NCBI GenBank assembly: GCA_964503125.1
Contig: CAZCZE010000008.1
Span: forward strand, 1 to 64,000
Origin: FEN-1219 sp964503125
GTDB lineage: Bacteria > Pseudomonadota > Gammaproteobacteria > Steroidobacterales > Rariloculaceae
Direction of reading: 5' to 3'
Length of the DNA stretch: 64,000 nt
A program made the translations under genes and the position numbers. The first letter of the stretch is position 1; every line of letters starts with the position of its first letter. The notes beneath the pieces are model-generated. The model was not told where the DNA came from. It saw only the letters and a list, made by a program, of their open reading frames with translations, and ran no database searches. Shown one piece after another: positions 22,467-31,776 of the stretch.

Positions 22467-23711
22467 ATGAGCCTCGCGTGGATCTCCGTCGCGGCGCTCG
22501 TCCTCGCCATCACGTTGAGCTGCACGACGACGGTCAACGTCGGCGTGCTGTCGCTCGCGCTCGCGCTCGTGATCGGCGTGGCGCTGGCCGACATGTCGCC
22601 GGCGCAAGTGCTCGACGGCTTTCCAATCGATCTGTTCGTCACGCTCGTCGGCGTGACGCTGCTGTTCGCGATCGCCGAGGTCAACGGCACGCTCGCGCGC
22701 GTCACGCAGCGCGCCGTGCGTCTGTGCCGCGGCCATGCCGGCGTGCTGCCAGTGATGTTCTTCCTCGTCGGTTTCGTGCTCGCGACGATCGGCGCGGGCG
22801 CGACGCCCGCGAGCGCGCTGCTCGCGCCGCCCGCGATGGCCGTGGCCGCGCGCGCCGGCGTGCCGCCGTTCTTGATGGCCGTCATGGCGGGCAACGGCGC
22901 GCTCGCGGGCACGCTGTCGCCGTTCGCGCCGACGGGCATCGTCGCCAACGACAAGATGGCGGAAATCGGCCTCGCGGGCTTCGAGTGGCACACGTTCGCC
23001 TACAATGCGCTCGCGCACGCGCTCGTCGGCATCGGCGGGTTCCTGCTGTTCGGCGGCTGGAAGCTCTTCCGGCGCGGGGCCGGCAGCGCGAGCGCGGCCG
23101 ACGTCGAGGCGGCCGAGCCCATGGAAGCGCACCACTGGCTCACGGCCGCCGGTATCGTGGCGTTCATCGTCCCCGTCGCGTTTTTCGGGGTCAACGTCGG
23201 CATGGCAGCGCTCGTCGTCGCGACGACGCTCGTGCTGCTGCGCCCCGTCGACGAGTCGAAGGCCGTCGGGCGCATGCCGTGGGGCGTGATTCTCATGGTC
23301 ACGGGCGTCACCGTGCTCGTCGCGCTGCTTCGTGAGACCGAAGGCCTCGCGCTCATCACGAGCGGCATCGCGAATCTCTCGACGCCGACGACGATCGAGC
23401 CCATCGTCGGCTTCGGCGTGGGGCTCGTGTCTGTTTACAGCAGCACGTCCGGCGTCGTGCTGCCCGCGTTCTTGCCCATGGTTCCCGATCTCGCCGCGCG
23501 GCTCGGCGGCGTCGACCCGCTGCCGATCGCGTTGTCGATGAACGTGGCCGCGAGCCTCGTCGACCTCTCTTCGCTGTCGACGGGCGGCGCGCTGTTCATC
23601 GCGGGCGCTGCGGGCTTCGCCGACACGCGCAAGCTGTTCAACCAGCTGCTCGCCTGGGGCTTGTCGATGTCACTCGTCGGCGCCGTGCTCTGCTACGTGC
23701 TGTTCGGCTAA
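22467..23711 (+). CDS. dicarboxylate carrier-like (MatC/SLC13/ArsB superfamily) transporter
   Basis: The 414-residue protein has about ten to twelve membrane helices. It begins WISVAALVLAITLSCTTTVN, and LADMSPAQVLDGFPIDLFVT is the signature of the MatC N-terminal family of C4-dicarboxylate carriers. GATPASALLAPPAMAVA and AGNGALAGTLSPFAPTGIVA look like the re-entrant loops of ion transporters. It is almost certainly co-transcribed with the MmgE/PrpD gene six bases upstream. The substrate is not determined. Confidence 0.8.
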   Translation: MSLAWISVAALVLAITLSCTTTVNVGVLSLALALVIGVALADMSPAQVLDGFPIDLFVTLVGVTLLFAIAEVNGTLARVTQRAVRLCRGHAGVLPVMFFLVGFVLATIGAGATPASALLAPPAMAVAARAGVPPFLMAVMAGNGALAGTLSPFAPTGIVANDKMAEIGLAGFEWHTFAYNALAHALVGIGGFLLFGGWKLFRRGAGSASAADVEAAEPMEAHHWLTAAGIVAFIVPVAFFGVNVGMAALVVATTLVLLRPVDESKAVGRMPWGVILMVTGVTVLVALLRETEGLALITSGIANLSTPTTIEPIVGFGVGLVSVYSSTSGVVLPAFLPMVPDLAARLGGVDPLPIALSMNVAASLVDLSSLSTGGALFIAGAAGFADTRKLFNQLLAWGLSMSLVGAVLCYVLFG

Positions 23712-23739
23712 CCGGGCCGCGGCGCGAGGAAACGCCCGC

Positions 23740-24162
23740 TCAGGCGCTTTCCTGGTAGAGCCACGCGCCGGCGACGGCGGCAACCACCGTCTCGACGAGC
23801 GACCAGGCCCCGGCCAAGACCAGCAGGTTCGCGGGCAAGATCCCCATGATCGTGTCGGCGGCGGCGCCCATCATGACCACGAGCCACACGGCGACGCCGG
23901 CGATGACCGCGGTCTTCGCGCCCGCGCCGAACCGCGGCCGTAGCCCCGCGTACAGGAAGACGATGACGATGCCCATCAAGAACGTGAGCGCGATGAACCA
24001 CGCGATCTGCTCCATGCCGGGCTGAGCCAAACCCATGCGCTCCATGATCGCGGCCGACTCCTCCGCGACCACGTAGAGATTGAGGACGGTTTCGCTGATG
24101 TTGATGACGAGGCCGGCCACGAGGCCGCCGAGAATCACGCGTGCGACGTTGATCTTGCCCAT
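23740..24162 (-). CDS. four-helix membrane protein of unknown function
   Basis: The 140-residue protein has four helices: VILGGLVAGLVINISETVLN, WFIALTFLMGIVIVFLYAGL, TAVIAGVAVWLVVMMGAAAD and LLVLAGAWSLVETVVAAVAG. It starts with MGKINVARVILGGLVAG, a pattern found in hypothetical membrane proteins across proteobacteria. It stands alone between convergent and divergent genes. Confidence 0.7.
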   Translation of the reverse strand: MGKINVARVILGGLVAGLVINISETVLNLYVVAEESAAIMERMGLAQPGMEQIAWFIALTFLMGIVIVFLYAGLRPRFGAGAKTAVIAGVAVWLVVMMGAAADTIMGILPANLLVLAGAWSLVETVVAAVAGAWLYQESA

Positions 24163-24263
24163 GAACGATTCCTTTTATTAGCTGTTGGTTGGAACCACTA
24201 GGCGCAGGACCAGCGGATTCTACGCTTGCGGCGGGCGTTCGCCAGCGCCCGGCCGGGGGCAGG

Positions 24264-25337
24264 TCAGGCGGCCTTGGCCCGCGCGCGCCGCTCGTGCTCC
24301 AGGAGCCAGCGTTTACGCGGCACGCCGCCGCCGTAGCCGCCGAGCTCGCCGTTCGCGTTGATCACGCGGTGGCAGGGGATCACGATCGCGAATTGGTTAG
24401 CGCCGTTCGCTTGCGCCACGGCGCGCACGGCGCGCGGGTTGCCGACGGCGCGCGCGAGCTCGGCATAGCTTAAGGTCTCGCCGGGCGGGATCGTCAGCAA
24501 CGCGTCCCAGACCAAGTTCTGGAACGGCGAGCCGCCGCGCGCGAGCGGCGTCTTGAACACCGCCCCGCGGCCCGCGAAGTAGGCTTTGAGCTCGGCCTCG
24601 ATCTGCGCGATCGGCGCCGTGCGGCCCGGCGCGATGCCGGCCTTGAGCCGTGCGCGCAGCCGCTCGATCTCGCGCTCGAGGCCGCGGCGGTCGACGTACT
24701 CGAGTAAGTACAGCGCCCGGTCGTCGGCGACCGCCGTCATCGGCCCGAGCGGCGTGTCGAGCCAGGCCGCGTAGAGCGCGCGCGTCGCGCGGCTCGCGGG
24801 CGGCGCGCCCATGATCCGCGCGAACGCGTCGCGGAAGCCGCTGCCGGACTCGAAGCCCGCATCGACCTGCGCGTCGATGACGCGCTCGCCGTTGCGGATG
24901 GCCTTGAACGCCGAGCCGAGCCGGCGCGCGCGCGCGTACTCGACGAACGTCATGCCGAAGCGCTTCTGGAACTGGCGCCGCGCCGTCGAGGCGTGCACGG
25001 CGAGCGCGTCGAAGTCGGCGTCGCGCCAGCGCTTCGTGGGCTCGGCCTCGACGGCCGCGACGAGCCGGCGCACGACGTCCGACGTCTGGTCGGGATGCGA
25101 GAGCGGCCGGCAGCGTGCGCACGGCCGATAGGACGCGAGCAACGCCGACTGCGCGTCGGCGAAGAACTCGCAGTTCTCGCGCTTCGGCTTGCGCGCAGGG
25201 CACGTCGGCCGGCAGAAGATGCCCGTGGTCCGCACGCCGACGTAGAAGGTGCCGTCGTATTCGGCATCGCGACCGAGGAGCGCGGCGTAGCAAGTCTCCT
25301 GGTCGAGCGGCAGTTGTGTCTGTTCCATGCGTGCCAT
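24264..25337 (-). CDS. ada: Ada: methylphosphotriester/O6-methylguanine-DNA methyltransferase and AraC-type regulator
   Basis: The 357-residue protein has all Ada parts. The N-terminal Zn domain with GIFCRPTCPARKPKRENC and CRPC-like YRPCARCRP takes the methyl from phosphotriesters. An AraC-type helix-turn-helix spans about 95-180. The C-terminal methyltransferase has GETLSYAELARAVGNPRAVR and IPCHRVI, the active-site Cys. It repairs alkylated DNA and activates the adaptive response when methylated. ATGs at 25337 and 25328 are both possible. Tag glycosylase, another alkylation-repair enzyme, lies 14 kb away. Confidence 0.9.
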   Translation of the reverse strand: MARMEQTQLPLDQETCYAALLGRDAEYDGTFYVGVRTTGIFCRPTCPARKPKRENCEFFADAQSALLASYRPCARCRPLSHPDQTSDVVRRLVAAVEAEPTKRWRDADFDALAVHASTARRQFQKRFGMTFVEYARARRLGSAFKAIRNGERVIDAQVDAGFESGSGFRDAFARIMGAPPASRATRALYAAWLDTPLGPMTAVADDRALYLLEYVDRRGLEREIERLRARLKAGIAPGRTAPIAQIEAELKAYFAGRGAVFKTPLARGGSPFQNLVWDALLTIPPGETLSYAELARAVGNPRAVRAVAQANGANQFAIVIPCHRVINANGELGGYGGGVPRKRWLLEHERRARAKAA

Positions 25338-25378
25338 TTTAGGGGTCGTCCGGAGTCGTGCCGCCGAAATTCGCGCAG

Positions 25379-25735
25379 CTAATTCTGCGCCGGTCTCGGG
25401 GTCTTGGCGGGCCTCGGGGTGCTGCGCCAACAGCCGCCGTGGCTGTACGACCGCCAGGCCCAGGGCAGCCAGCGCACGAGCGCGAGCGACAGCCACAGCG
25501 CCCGCGATGCGTGCCGCGCGGCAGCCGCAGCATCGGCCGGCGGACGTGGTTGCCGCTCTCGCCGGGCATCGTGCCGTTGCGCACGGGGCAGGCGCGGAAT
25601 TCCTCGCCGAACAGCACCCAGTCGCGCCACGGCTCGAGCGCGGCCGGGGACGTCGACGACCTGGGGGTCGAGCGTTGCAGTGCAGAGCAGCGCGGCGGCT
25701 CCGACGGAGCGGCAGAATGCTGGCAGTACGCGCAC
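25379..25735 (-). pseudogene. shrunken relic of a large exported/membrane protein
   Basis: In 25338-25851 no intact gene is visible, but minus-strand frames hold three coding-like pieces. A signal-like RVLPAFCRSVGAAALLCTAT comes first. In another frame LEPWRDWVLFGEEFRACPVR runs into RRPMLRLPRGTHRG. In the first frame again, LWLSLALVRWLPWAWRSYS forms a last membrane helix near the stop at 25379. From memory this matches the ends and a middle motif of very long gammaproteobacterial inner-membrane-associated proteins of unknown role. Internal deletions and frameshifts would explain the pattern. This is an inference. Confidence 0.4.
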
Positions 25736-25851
25736 GCCGGTTCTCCGCGGCACTGGGGAGGGTCTAGGATGGCGCGCACGCGCGCGGAATGCACGCCGCG
25801 CCCGCGAATCTCCGAGCTCGCGAGTTCGCAGCCCCTTTTGCTGGTCGTGCC

Positions 25852-26232
25852 TCAGCGTCGGCCCAAGCGGCGCCGTTTCACCGGAGCGCTGGCCCCGACA
25901 CGAACCGCCGCTTTGGCCCACGCAGCCAGGTCCGCCGCATCCTCGAGCACCCCGAGCGGCACGCGCCAATACGCCATGGTCATCGGTCGATCCGCGTAGG
26001 GCTTAAAAGGCTCGCTGCCCGCGGCCTCGTAGGCGCCACGCGTGCTGTCGTCGGTCCGTAGAAACAGCTCGTCGGCCGCGAGGATACCGAAGAAGATGTC
26101 GCCCGAGTACAGGCCGACGCCGCCGAACATCGCGCGCGAGCGCAACTGCGGGAGGCTCGCGAGCTGATCGAGCACGAAGTCGCGAAACTCGGCGCTGACG
26201 CGCAGCGGTCGTAAGCGGCGCGACCGAGCCAT
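25852..26232 (-). CDS. TfoX/Sxy N-terminal domain protein
   Basis: The 126-residue protein has the TfoX N-terminal domain pattern: EFRDFVLDQLASLPQLRSRA, MFGGVGLYSGDIFFGILAAD, ELFLRTDD and MTMAYWRVPLGVLEDAADLA. The C-terminal TfoX domain known from competence regulators is absent, replaced by a basic tail (VKRRRLGRR). Stand-alone members are common and not proven to act in competence. Confidence 0.8.
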   Translation of the reverse strand: MARSRRLRPLRVSAEFRDFVLDQLASLPQLRSRAMFGGVGLYSGDIFFGILAADELFLRTDDSTRGAYEAAGSEPFKPYADRPMTMAYWRVPLGVLEDAADLAAWAKAAVRVGASAPVKRRRLGRR

Positions 26233-26253
26233 CGTGCAATCAGCCGAGCGACT

Positions 26254-27306
26254 TCATCCCGCCACGGCTTTGTTCACCGCACCGCGCGCGGTCCAGGCGC
26301 GCACGCGCTGGAGCGCGAGCTCGACGAGGTGCGCCTCGCCGTGCGGATCGGGAACGATGCACGGCGGGTGGCGGCGCAGGCGTTCCCAGTCGCCGTGCTG
26401 GATGACGGTGTTCAAGAACGTCAGGTTCTTGCGGATGAAGGGGATGTACGGGCTCTGGCCGCGTTCGAAGAACGCCTCGAAGTAGCGATAGACGCGGTTG
26501 AAGTTGTTCTCGAGCCGCAGTCGTGCCGAGGTCTGATAGAACGACAGCGTCTTGCCGAGCAAGTCCTGCGCCGAGTGGTAGCGCACTTTGCCCTGCGGCC
26601 GGTCGTCGATGGCGATGCCGCCGAGCACGAACTCGGGGTAGAGACGGTCGCGGCACTTCTCGAGGTAGCAGCGGTCCGCGAGCTGCGCGACGAGGTCGGC
26701 CGTGCCGAGCAAGTGGCCGACGGTGGTGTCCTTCGGCTCCTCGAGCTCGATCTGATTAACGTCGAGCTCGTAGCCCGTGAAATGCACGATACGCGAGATC
26801 ACGGGCACGAATCGCTGGAGGCCGATGGCCGGCAGGTAGCGCTCGAGATACTGGCCGCTGCGCGTCACGTGGATGCGCGTGAACACCGCGCCGTTGACGG
26901 CGGCCGCATCGCGCTCCTTGTGGCGCAGGTAGCCCACGTCGTGAAACAGCGCGCTCACGATCGCGAGCTCGGCGCGGTCGGGGCCCAAGCGGTCCGCGGG
27001 CTCGACGCTCGTCTCGTGCCCGGCGATGAGCCGCGAGAGCGCGAGCGTCATGTCGAGCGTGTGCTGCATGTCGTGATACGTGGTGTCGACCGGGTGGTAG
27101 CTCGGGTCGCGGCCCGTGAAGACGCGCTCGAAATCGTGGAAGGCGAGCCAGACGGAATCGAAGGAATTCTGCGGGTAGAGCGACGCAAAAAGGTCCTTGA
27201 TGGCGGCACGAACCTGCGGTGCCTTGCTCACCTGCACGGTGTTGGTGACGTCGTAGTCGTTGCGCCGGTCTTGCAGTTCGTCTTCGATCGGCATCGAGGG
27301 GTCCAT
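26254..27306 (-). CDS. HD-domain metal-dependent phosphohydrolase-like protein
   Basis: The 350-residue protein has the metal-binding residues of an HD domain: YHDMQHTLDM near residue 95, SALFHDVGYLRHKERD near 140, and HVTRSGQYLERYLP. The fold resembles cyclic-nucleotide phosphodiesterases of the PDEase I type. The C-terminal half is helical (YHSAQDLLGKTLSFYQTSAR, YIPFIRKNLTFLNTVIQHGD). The substrate is unknown. An ATG at 27306 or 27294 would start the protein, and the frame reads on to 27354. Confidence 0.75.
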   Translation of the reverse strand: MDPSMPIEDELQDRRNDYDVTNTVQVSKAPQVRAAIKDLFASLYPQNSFDSVWLAFHDFERVFTGRDPSYHPVDTTYHDMQHTLDMTLALSRLIAGHETSVEPADRLGPDRAELAIVSALFHDVGYLRHKERDAAAVNGAVFTRIHVTRSGQYLERYLPAIGLQRFVPVISRIVHFTGYELDVNQIELEEPKDTTVGHLLGTADLVAQLADRCYLEKCRDRLYPEFVLGGIAIDDRPQGKVRYHSAQDLLGKTLSFYQTSARLRLENNFNRVYRYFEAFFERGQSPYIPFIRKNLTFLNTVIQHGDWERLRRHPPCIVPDPHGEAHLVELALQRVRAWTARGAVNKAVAG

Positions 27307-27366
27307 CCGGGCCGACAAGTCTAAGAGATTAGACCTGATACCCGAGTCCCGCATCTCACATAAGCG

Positions 27367-28143
27367 CTAGGGGAGCGCGAATTCTGCGACCACCGGCACG
27401 TGGTCGGATGGCCGCTCCCAGCCGCGCGGTTCCTTGTCTATACGGGCGCCTAGGCACGTTTGACTTAACGCCGCGGACGCCAGCATGAGATCGATTCTCA
27501 AACCCTGATTGCGGCGGAACGCACCGGCGCGGTAGTCCCACCAGCTGAAGGCCTTCTCGGGCTGCGGGAACAGCCGAAACGCGTCGCGCAGACCTAAGTC
27601 CAGGAGCGCCCCGAGCGCGGCGCGCTCGGCCGGTGTGCAGAGCACGTGCCCTTGCCACGCCTGCGGGTCGTGCACGTCGCGGTCGTCGGGCGCGACGTTG
27701 AAGTCGCCCGTGACGAGCAGCAGCGGGTGCCGGGCCAGCTCATCGGCGAGCGACGCGCGCAGCGCTGCGAGCCAGTCGAGCTTGTAGCGGTACTTGTCCG
27801 AGTCGACGCTCTGGCCGTTCGGCACGTAGAGACTGAAGAAGCGCAGCGCGCCGAATGTCGCGCCCACGACGCGTTTCTGCTCGGTGTGGCCGTTGCCTAG
27901 TCCAAAACGCGCGTCGCGCGGCTCCTCGCGCGACAGGATCGCGACGCCGTTGTAGGCGGACTGGCCGCTGAACGTGGCCGCGTAGCCGTAGTCGCGGAAC
28001 GTGTCGGCCGGGAAATCCTCGTCCTTGAGCTTCGTCTCCTGTAGCGCCAGGAGGTCGGGTTGCTCGCGCTCGAGCCACTTGAGCACGTGCGGCAAGCGCA
28101 CGCGCAGGCTGTTGACGTTCCAACTCGCGGCCTTCAAGGACAC
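27367..28143 (-). CDS. xthA: exodeoxyribonuclease III (AP endonuclease)
   Basis: The 258-residue enzyme removes abasic and damaged 3' ends in base-excision repair. All motif residues of the family are visible: ASWNVNSLRVRL at the start, LLALQETK (metal Glu), YVPNGQ, GDFNVAPDDRDVHDP and the final PSDHVPVVAEF. The start is GTG at 28143 (VSLKAASWN) after an AAAGAG site. The annotated frame extends far upstream but has no family match there. Confidence 0.9.
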   Translation of the reverse strand: MSLKAASWNVNSLRVRLPHVLKWLEREQPDLLALQETKLKDEDFPADTFRDYGYAATFSGQSAYNGVAILSREEPRDARFGLGNGHTEQKRVVGATFGALRFFSLYVPNGQSVDSDKYRYKLDWLAALRASLADELARHPLLLVTGDFNVAPDDRDVHDPQAWQGHVLCTPAERAALGALLDLGLRDAFRLFPQPEKAFSWWDYRAGAFRRNQGLRIDLMLASAALSQTCLGARIDKEPRGWERPSDHVPVVAEFALP

Positions 28144-28258
28144 CTCTTTCGAACCCGATTGCGACCGCGGCGTTCCCTTCCGTGCTGCTACGATGGCGCC
28201 GCTCGCCGAACGACGAACGAGATGATACAGGGCTGCGCGCGAGCATCGGGATTCCAAC

Positions 28259-29617
28259 GTGACGAATTCGACCACGCAGAGTAGCGCGGCTACGGCGCCC
28301 GCCCGTGCCGTCACCTTCGGCGAGGCGCTGCGCTTCTGGCTCAAGCTCGGCTTCGTGAGCTTCGGCGGCCCCGCGGGGCAGATCGCGATCATGCACACGG
28401 AGCTCGTCGAGCGCCGCCGCTGGATCAGCGAGAAGCGTTTCCTGCACGCGCTCAACTACTGCATGCTGCTGCCCGGCCCCGAAGCGCAGCAGCTCGCGAC
28501 CTACATCGGCTGGCTCATGCACCGCACGTGGGGCGGCATCGCTGCGGGCGGCCTGTTCGTGCTGCCGTCGCTTTTCGTTCTGATGGCGTTGTCGTGGATC
28601 TACGTGCGCTTCGGCGACGTGCCCGTCGTAGCCGGTGTGTTCTACGGGCTCAAGCCCGCCGTAACGGCGCTCGTGCTGCACGCGGCGCATCGCATCGGCA
28701 CGCGCGCGCTGCGCAACCCTTGGCTCTGGGTCATTGCAGCGGCGTCGCTCGTCGCGATCTTCGCGTTCGACGTGCCGTTCCCGGCCATCGTCGTCGGGGC
28801 CGCGCTCGTCGGTTGGTTCGGCGCGAAGCGCTGGCCCGCCATGTTCGCGATCGGCGGGGGTCACGGAGCGGCGAAGCACGGCTACGGCCCGGCGCTCATC
28901 GACGACGACACGCCGACGCCGCCACACGCGCGGTTCTCTCGCGCTCATCTCCTGCGCATCGTGCTCGTGGGTTTTGCGCTCTGGGCTGTGGTGCTCGCTG
29001 GGCTTGCGGCGGTCTTCGGCCTCGGATCGACGCTCGCGACGATGGGTTGGTTCTTCACGAAGGCCGCGTTCGTGACGTTCGGTGGGGCCTACGCGGTGCT
29101 GCCGTATGTCTACCAGGGCGCCGTGGAACAGCATCTGTGGCTTTCCGGCCCGCAGATGATCGACGGCCTCGCGCTCGGCGAGACCACTCCCGGGCCGCTA
29201 ATCATGGTCGTGGCGTTCGTCGGGTTCGTCGGCGGCTGGCTCGAGCAGGCGGCGGGCCCCGGCGCGCTGTTGCTCGGCGGCGTGCTCGGGGCGGTCGTCG
29301 CGACGTTCTTCACTTTTCTGCCGTCGTTCGTGTTCATCTTCGCGGGCGGCCCGGTCGTCGAGGCCACGCACGGCAAGCTTGGGTTCACCGCGCCGCTCAC
29401 GGCCATCACGGCCGCGGTCGTCGGCGTCATCGTCAACCTCGCCCTGTTCTTCGCTTGGCATACGTTCTGGCCGCAGGGGTTCGCGGGCGCGTTCGACTGG
29501 GGCGCGGCGGCCATCGCCGTGGCGGCCGGCATCGCGCTGTTTCGCTTCAACGTCGACGTGCTGACGCTGCTCGGCGCGAGCGCCGTGGCGGGTCTCGCCG
29601 TGACGTTCGCGACCTGA
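28259..29617 (+). CDS. chrA: chromate efflux transporter ChrA
   Basis: The 452-residue protein is a long-chain CHR transporter with two homologous halves. LKLGFVSFGGPAGQIAIMH and the LPGPEAQQLATYIGWLM segment open the first half. FTKAAFVTFGGAYAVLPYVY and the GLALGETTPGPLIMVVAFVG segment open the second. These FGG and PGP motifs are diagnostic. It would pump chromate out of the cytoplasm. It starts with GTG and runs divergently from xthA, with no chrB regulator nearby. Confidence 0.9.
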   Translation: MTNSTTQSSAATAPARAVTFGEALRFWLKLGFVSFGGPAGQIAIMHTELVERRRWISEKRFLHALNYCMLLPGPEAQQLATYIGWLMHRTWGGIAAGGLFVLPSLFVLMALSWIYVRFGDVPVVAGVFYGLKPAVTALVLHAAHRIGTRALRNPWLWVIAAASLVAIFAFDVPFPAIVVGAALVGWFGAKRWPAMFAIGGGHGAAKHGYGPALIDDDTPTPPHARFSRAHLLRIVLVGFALWAVVLAGLAAVFGLGSTLATMGWFFTKAAFVTFGGAYAVLPYVYQGAVEQHLWLSGPQMIDGLALGETTPGPLIMVVAFVGFVGGWLEQAAGPGALLLGGVLGAVVATFFTFLPSFVFIFAGGPVVEATHGKLGFTAPLTAITAAVVGVIVNLALFFAWHTFWPQGFAGAFDWGAAAIAVAAGIALFRFNVDVLTLLGASAVAGLAVTFAT

Positions 29618-29619
29618 AC

Positions 29620-31662
29620 CTACTGCCGTCGCGCGATGCCCGACTGCTCGAGCAACGCGTCGAGCTCAGGCGCGCGGCCGCGGAACTCGACGAAGGCGTC
29701 GAGCGCGTTGCGGCTGCCGCCCGTCGCGAGCACGGCACGGCGGAAGCGCTCGGCCGTGGCCCGATCGAAGACGCCGGCCTCGACGAACGCGGCGAACGCG
29801 TCGGCTGCGAGCACCTCGGCCCATTTATAGCTGTAGTAGCCGGCCGCGTAGCCGCCGCCGAACACGTGGCCGAACGAGTGCGCGAAGCGGTTGTACGCGG
29901 GCGGCTCGACGACGGCGACCTCGCGGCGCACCTCGGCGAGGATCTCGGCCACGCGTGCGCCGCGCCCCGGCGTGTACTCGTTATGGAGACGGAAGTCGAA
30001 CAGCGCGAACTCGATCTGGCGCACGAGCCCTAGACCCGCGAGGAACGTGCGCGAGCGGTTGAGCTTATCGATCTTGTCGGGTGGCAGCGGCGCACCCGTG
30101 CGGTAGTGCCGGCCGATCTCGCCGAGCACCTCGGGCCGCCAGGTGAAGTTCTCGAGGAACTGGCTCGGCAGCTCGACGGCGTCCCACGCGACGCCGTTCG
30201 TGCCGGCCAGCGACGGGTAGTCGACCTCGGTGAGCACGTGATGCAGCGTGTGGCCGAACTCGTGGAACAGCGTCACGAGCTCGGAGTGCGTGAGCAGCGA
30301 CGGCGTGTCGTCGCTGCCCGCGTTGAAGTTGCAGACGAGATAGGCCACGGGGAGCTGCGCGTGGCCGTTGAGCTGCGCGCGGCTCGTGCAGCCGCCCATC
30401 CACGCACCGCCGCGCTTGTTGGGGCGCGCGAACAGATCCGTGAAAAAGCTGCCGACGAGCGAGCCGTCGGCGCGCTTGAGCTCGTAGTAACGCACGCTGT
30501 CGTGCCAGACCTCGGGCCGCGGCGCCTCGGCGATCGTGATATCGAACAGCCGGCCGCAGAGCGAGAACAAGCCGTCGAGCACGCGCGGCAGCGGGAAGTA
30601 GGGGCGCAGCTCCTCCTCGGCGAGGCCGAGCTTCTCTTGCTTGAAGCGCTCCGCGTAGAACGGCACGTCCCACGCCTCGAGCTTACGGCCCGCGTAGGAG
30701 CTGAGCCTGGCGACGTCCTCGAGCGCGACGTTGCGGCTCCGCTTCGCGAGGTCGCGCAGGAACTCGATGACGCGCGCCGGCGACTCGGCCACCTTGGTCG
30801 CGAGCGAGAACTCGGCGAACGTCTTGAAGCCGACGAGCTCCGCGGCCTCGTGGCGCAACGCCATGATGTGCTCGATGAGCTCGCCGTTGTCGAAGCGCGC
30901 GGCGTGCGGGCCTTGGTCCGAGGCGCGCGTGACCCAGGCCTCGTAGTACTTGGCGCGCAGCGCCGCGGATTCGGCATGCGCGAGCACGGTCGTGTAGGTC
31001 GGTGGATCGAGGCGCAGGCGCCAGCCTTCTTCGCCGCGCTCGGCCGCGAGGGCGCGGGCGCGCTCGATGACGAACTCCGGTAGCCCCGCGAGCGCGCCGC
31101 GGTCGGTCTCGCGGTGCTCGAACGCATCGGTCGCGTCCATGACGTTCTGCTCGAACTTGGCCTGGTGCGCCGCGAGCTCCTGCATGACGGCCTTGAACCG
31201 CTCGCGCGCTTCGCCCTTCAAGGCCACGCCGCCCAAACGAAAGTCGCGCAGCGCGTTCGCGATGAGCTGGCGCTCGACGAACTGCTCGGCGCCGACGCGC
31301 GCGTGCAACGTGTTGAAGTGGCGGTACAGCGTCTCGTTCTGCCCGAGCTCCGTGTAGAACTCCGTGACGAGCGGCAGGCAGCGGTTGAAGGCGTCGCGCA
31401 GCGGCGGGCTCGAGAGCACGGCGTTCAGGTGATTGACCGGGCCCCAGACGCGATCGAACTCGGTGTGGATGCGCTCGAGGCCCCGCAGCCAATCGACGTC
31501 GGGCGCCGCGACGCCTTCGGCCGCCGCGAGCGCACGCCGTTGGGCCGCGAGCAGCTCGCGGACGGCGGGCTCGACGTGCTCGGGTTTGATGGCGGAGAAG
31601 GCGGGCAGCGCGTGAGGCGCGAGCAACGGGTTCGTTGCGTGGGCGGCGGTCGGGTCGGTCAT
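29620..31662 (-). CDS. prlC: oligopeptidase A (M3 family)
   Basis: The 680-residue zinc metallopeptidase has LFHEFGHTLHHVLTEVDYPS with the HExxH zinc helix, and an FAHSFGHVFGGGYAAGYYSY segment near the C-terminus. The N-terminus FSAIKPEHVEPAVRELLA is the usual M3A start. It degrades short peptides in the cytoplasm. The length matches the E. coli enzyme (680). It is convergent with chrA, whose stop is three bases away. Confidence 0.9.
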   Translation of the reverse strand: MTDPTAAHATNPLLAPHALPAFSAIKPEHVEPAVRELLAAQRRALAAAEGVAAPDVDWLRGLERIHTEFDRVWGPVNHLNAVLSSPPLRDAFNRCLPLVTEFYTELGQNETLYRHFNTLHARVGAEQFVERQLIANALRDFRLGGVALKGEARERFKAVMQELAAHQAKFEQNVMDATDAFEHRETDRGALAGLPEFVIERARALAAERGEEGWRLRLDPPTYTTVLAHAESAALRAKYYEAWVTRASDQGPHAARFDNGELIEHIMALRHEAAELVGFKTFAEFSLATKVAESPARVIEFLRDLAKRSRNVALEDVARLSSYAGRKLEAWDVPFYAERFKQEKLGLAEEELRPYFPLPRVLDGLFSLCGRLFDITIAEAPRPEVWHDSVRYYELKRADGSLVGSFFTDLFARPNKRGGAWMGGCTSRAQLNGHAQLPVAYLVCNFNAGSDDTPSLLTHSELVTLFHEFGHTLHHVLTEVDYPSLAGTNGVAWDAVELPSQFLENFTWRPEVLGEIGRHYRTGAPLPPDKIDKLNRSRTFLAGLGLVRQIEFALFDFRLHNEYTPGRGARVAEILAEVRREVAVVEPPAYNRFAHSFGHVFGGGYAAGYYSYKWAEVLAADAFAAFVEAGVFDRATAERFRRAVLATGGSRNALDAFVEFRGRAPELDALLEQSGIARRQ

Positions 31663-31776
31663 GGCCGCACTCTAGCCTAAGGGTACGGCGCGAAGTCAAC
31701 GCCGGCTGCGGCCCAGCCGCGCGGAACTCCTGTACGCTACTGCGCCCGGAGACCGGAATTTTCGGCGGGAGCTCTC

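Noticed and set aside
21129..23135. Long minus-strand open frame (668 codons) opposite the MmgE and carrier genes
   Set aside because: Its translation is low-complexity Arg/His/Glu repeats, an effect of high GC on the opposite strand. The plus-strand genes have clear motifs.
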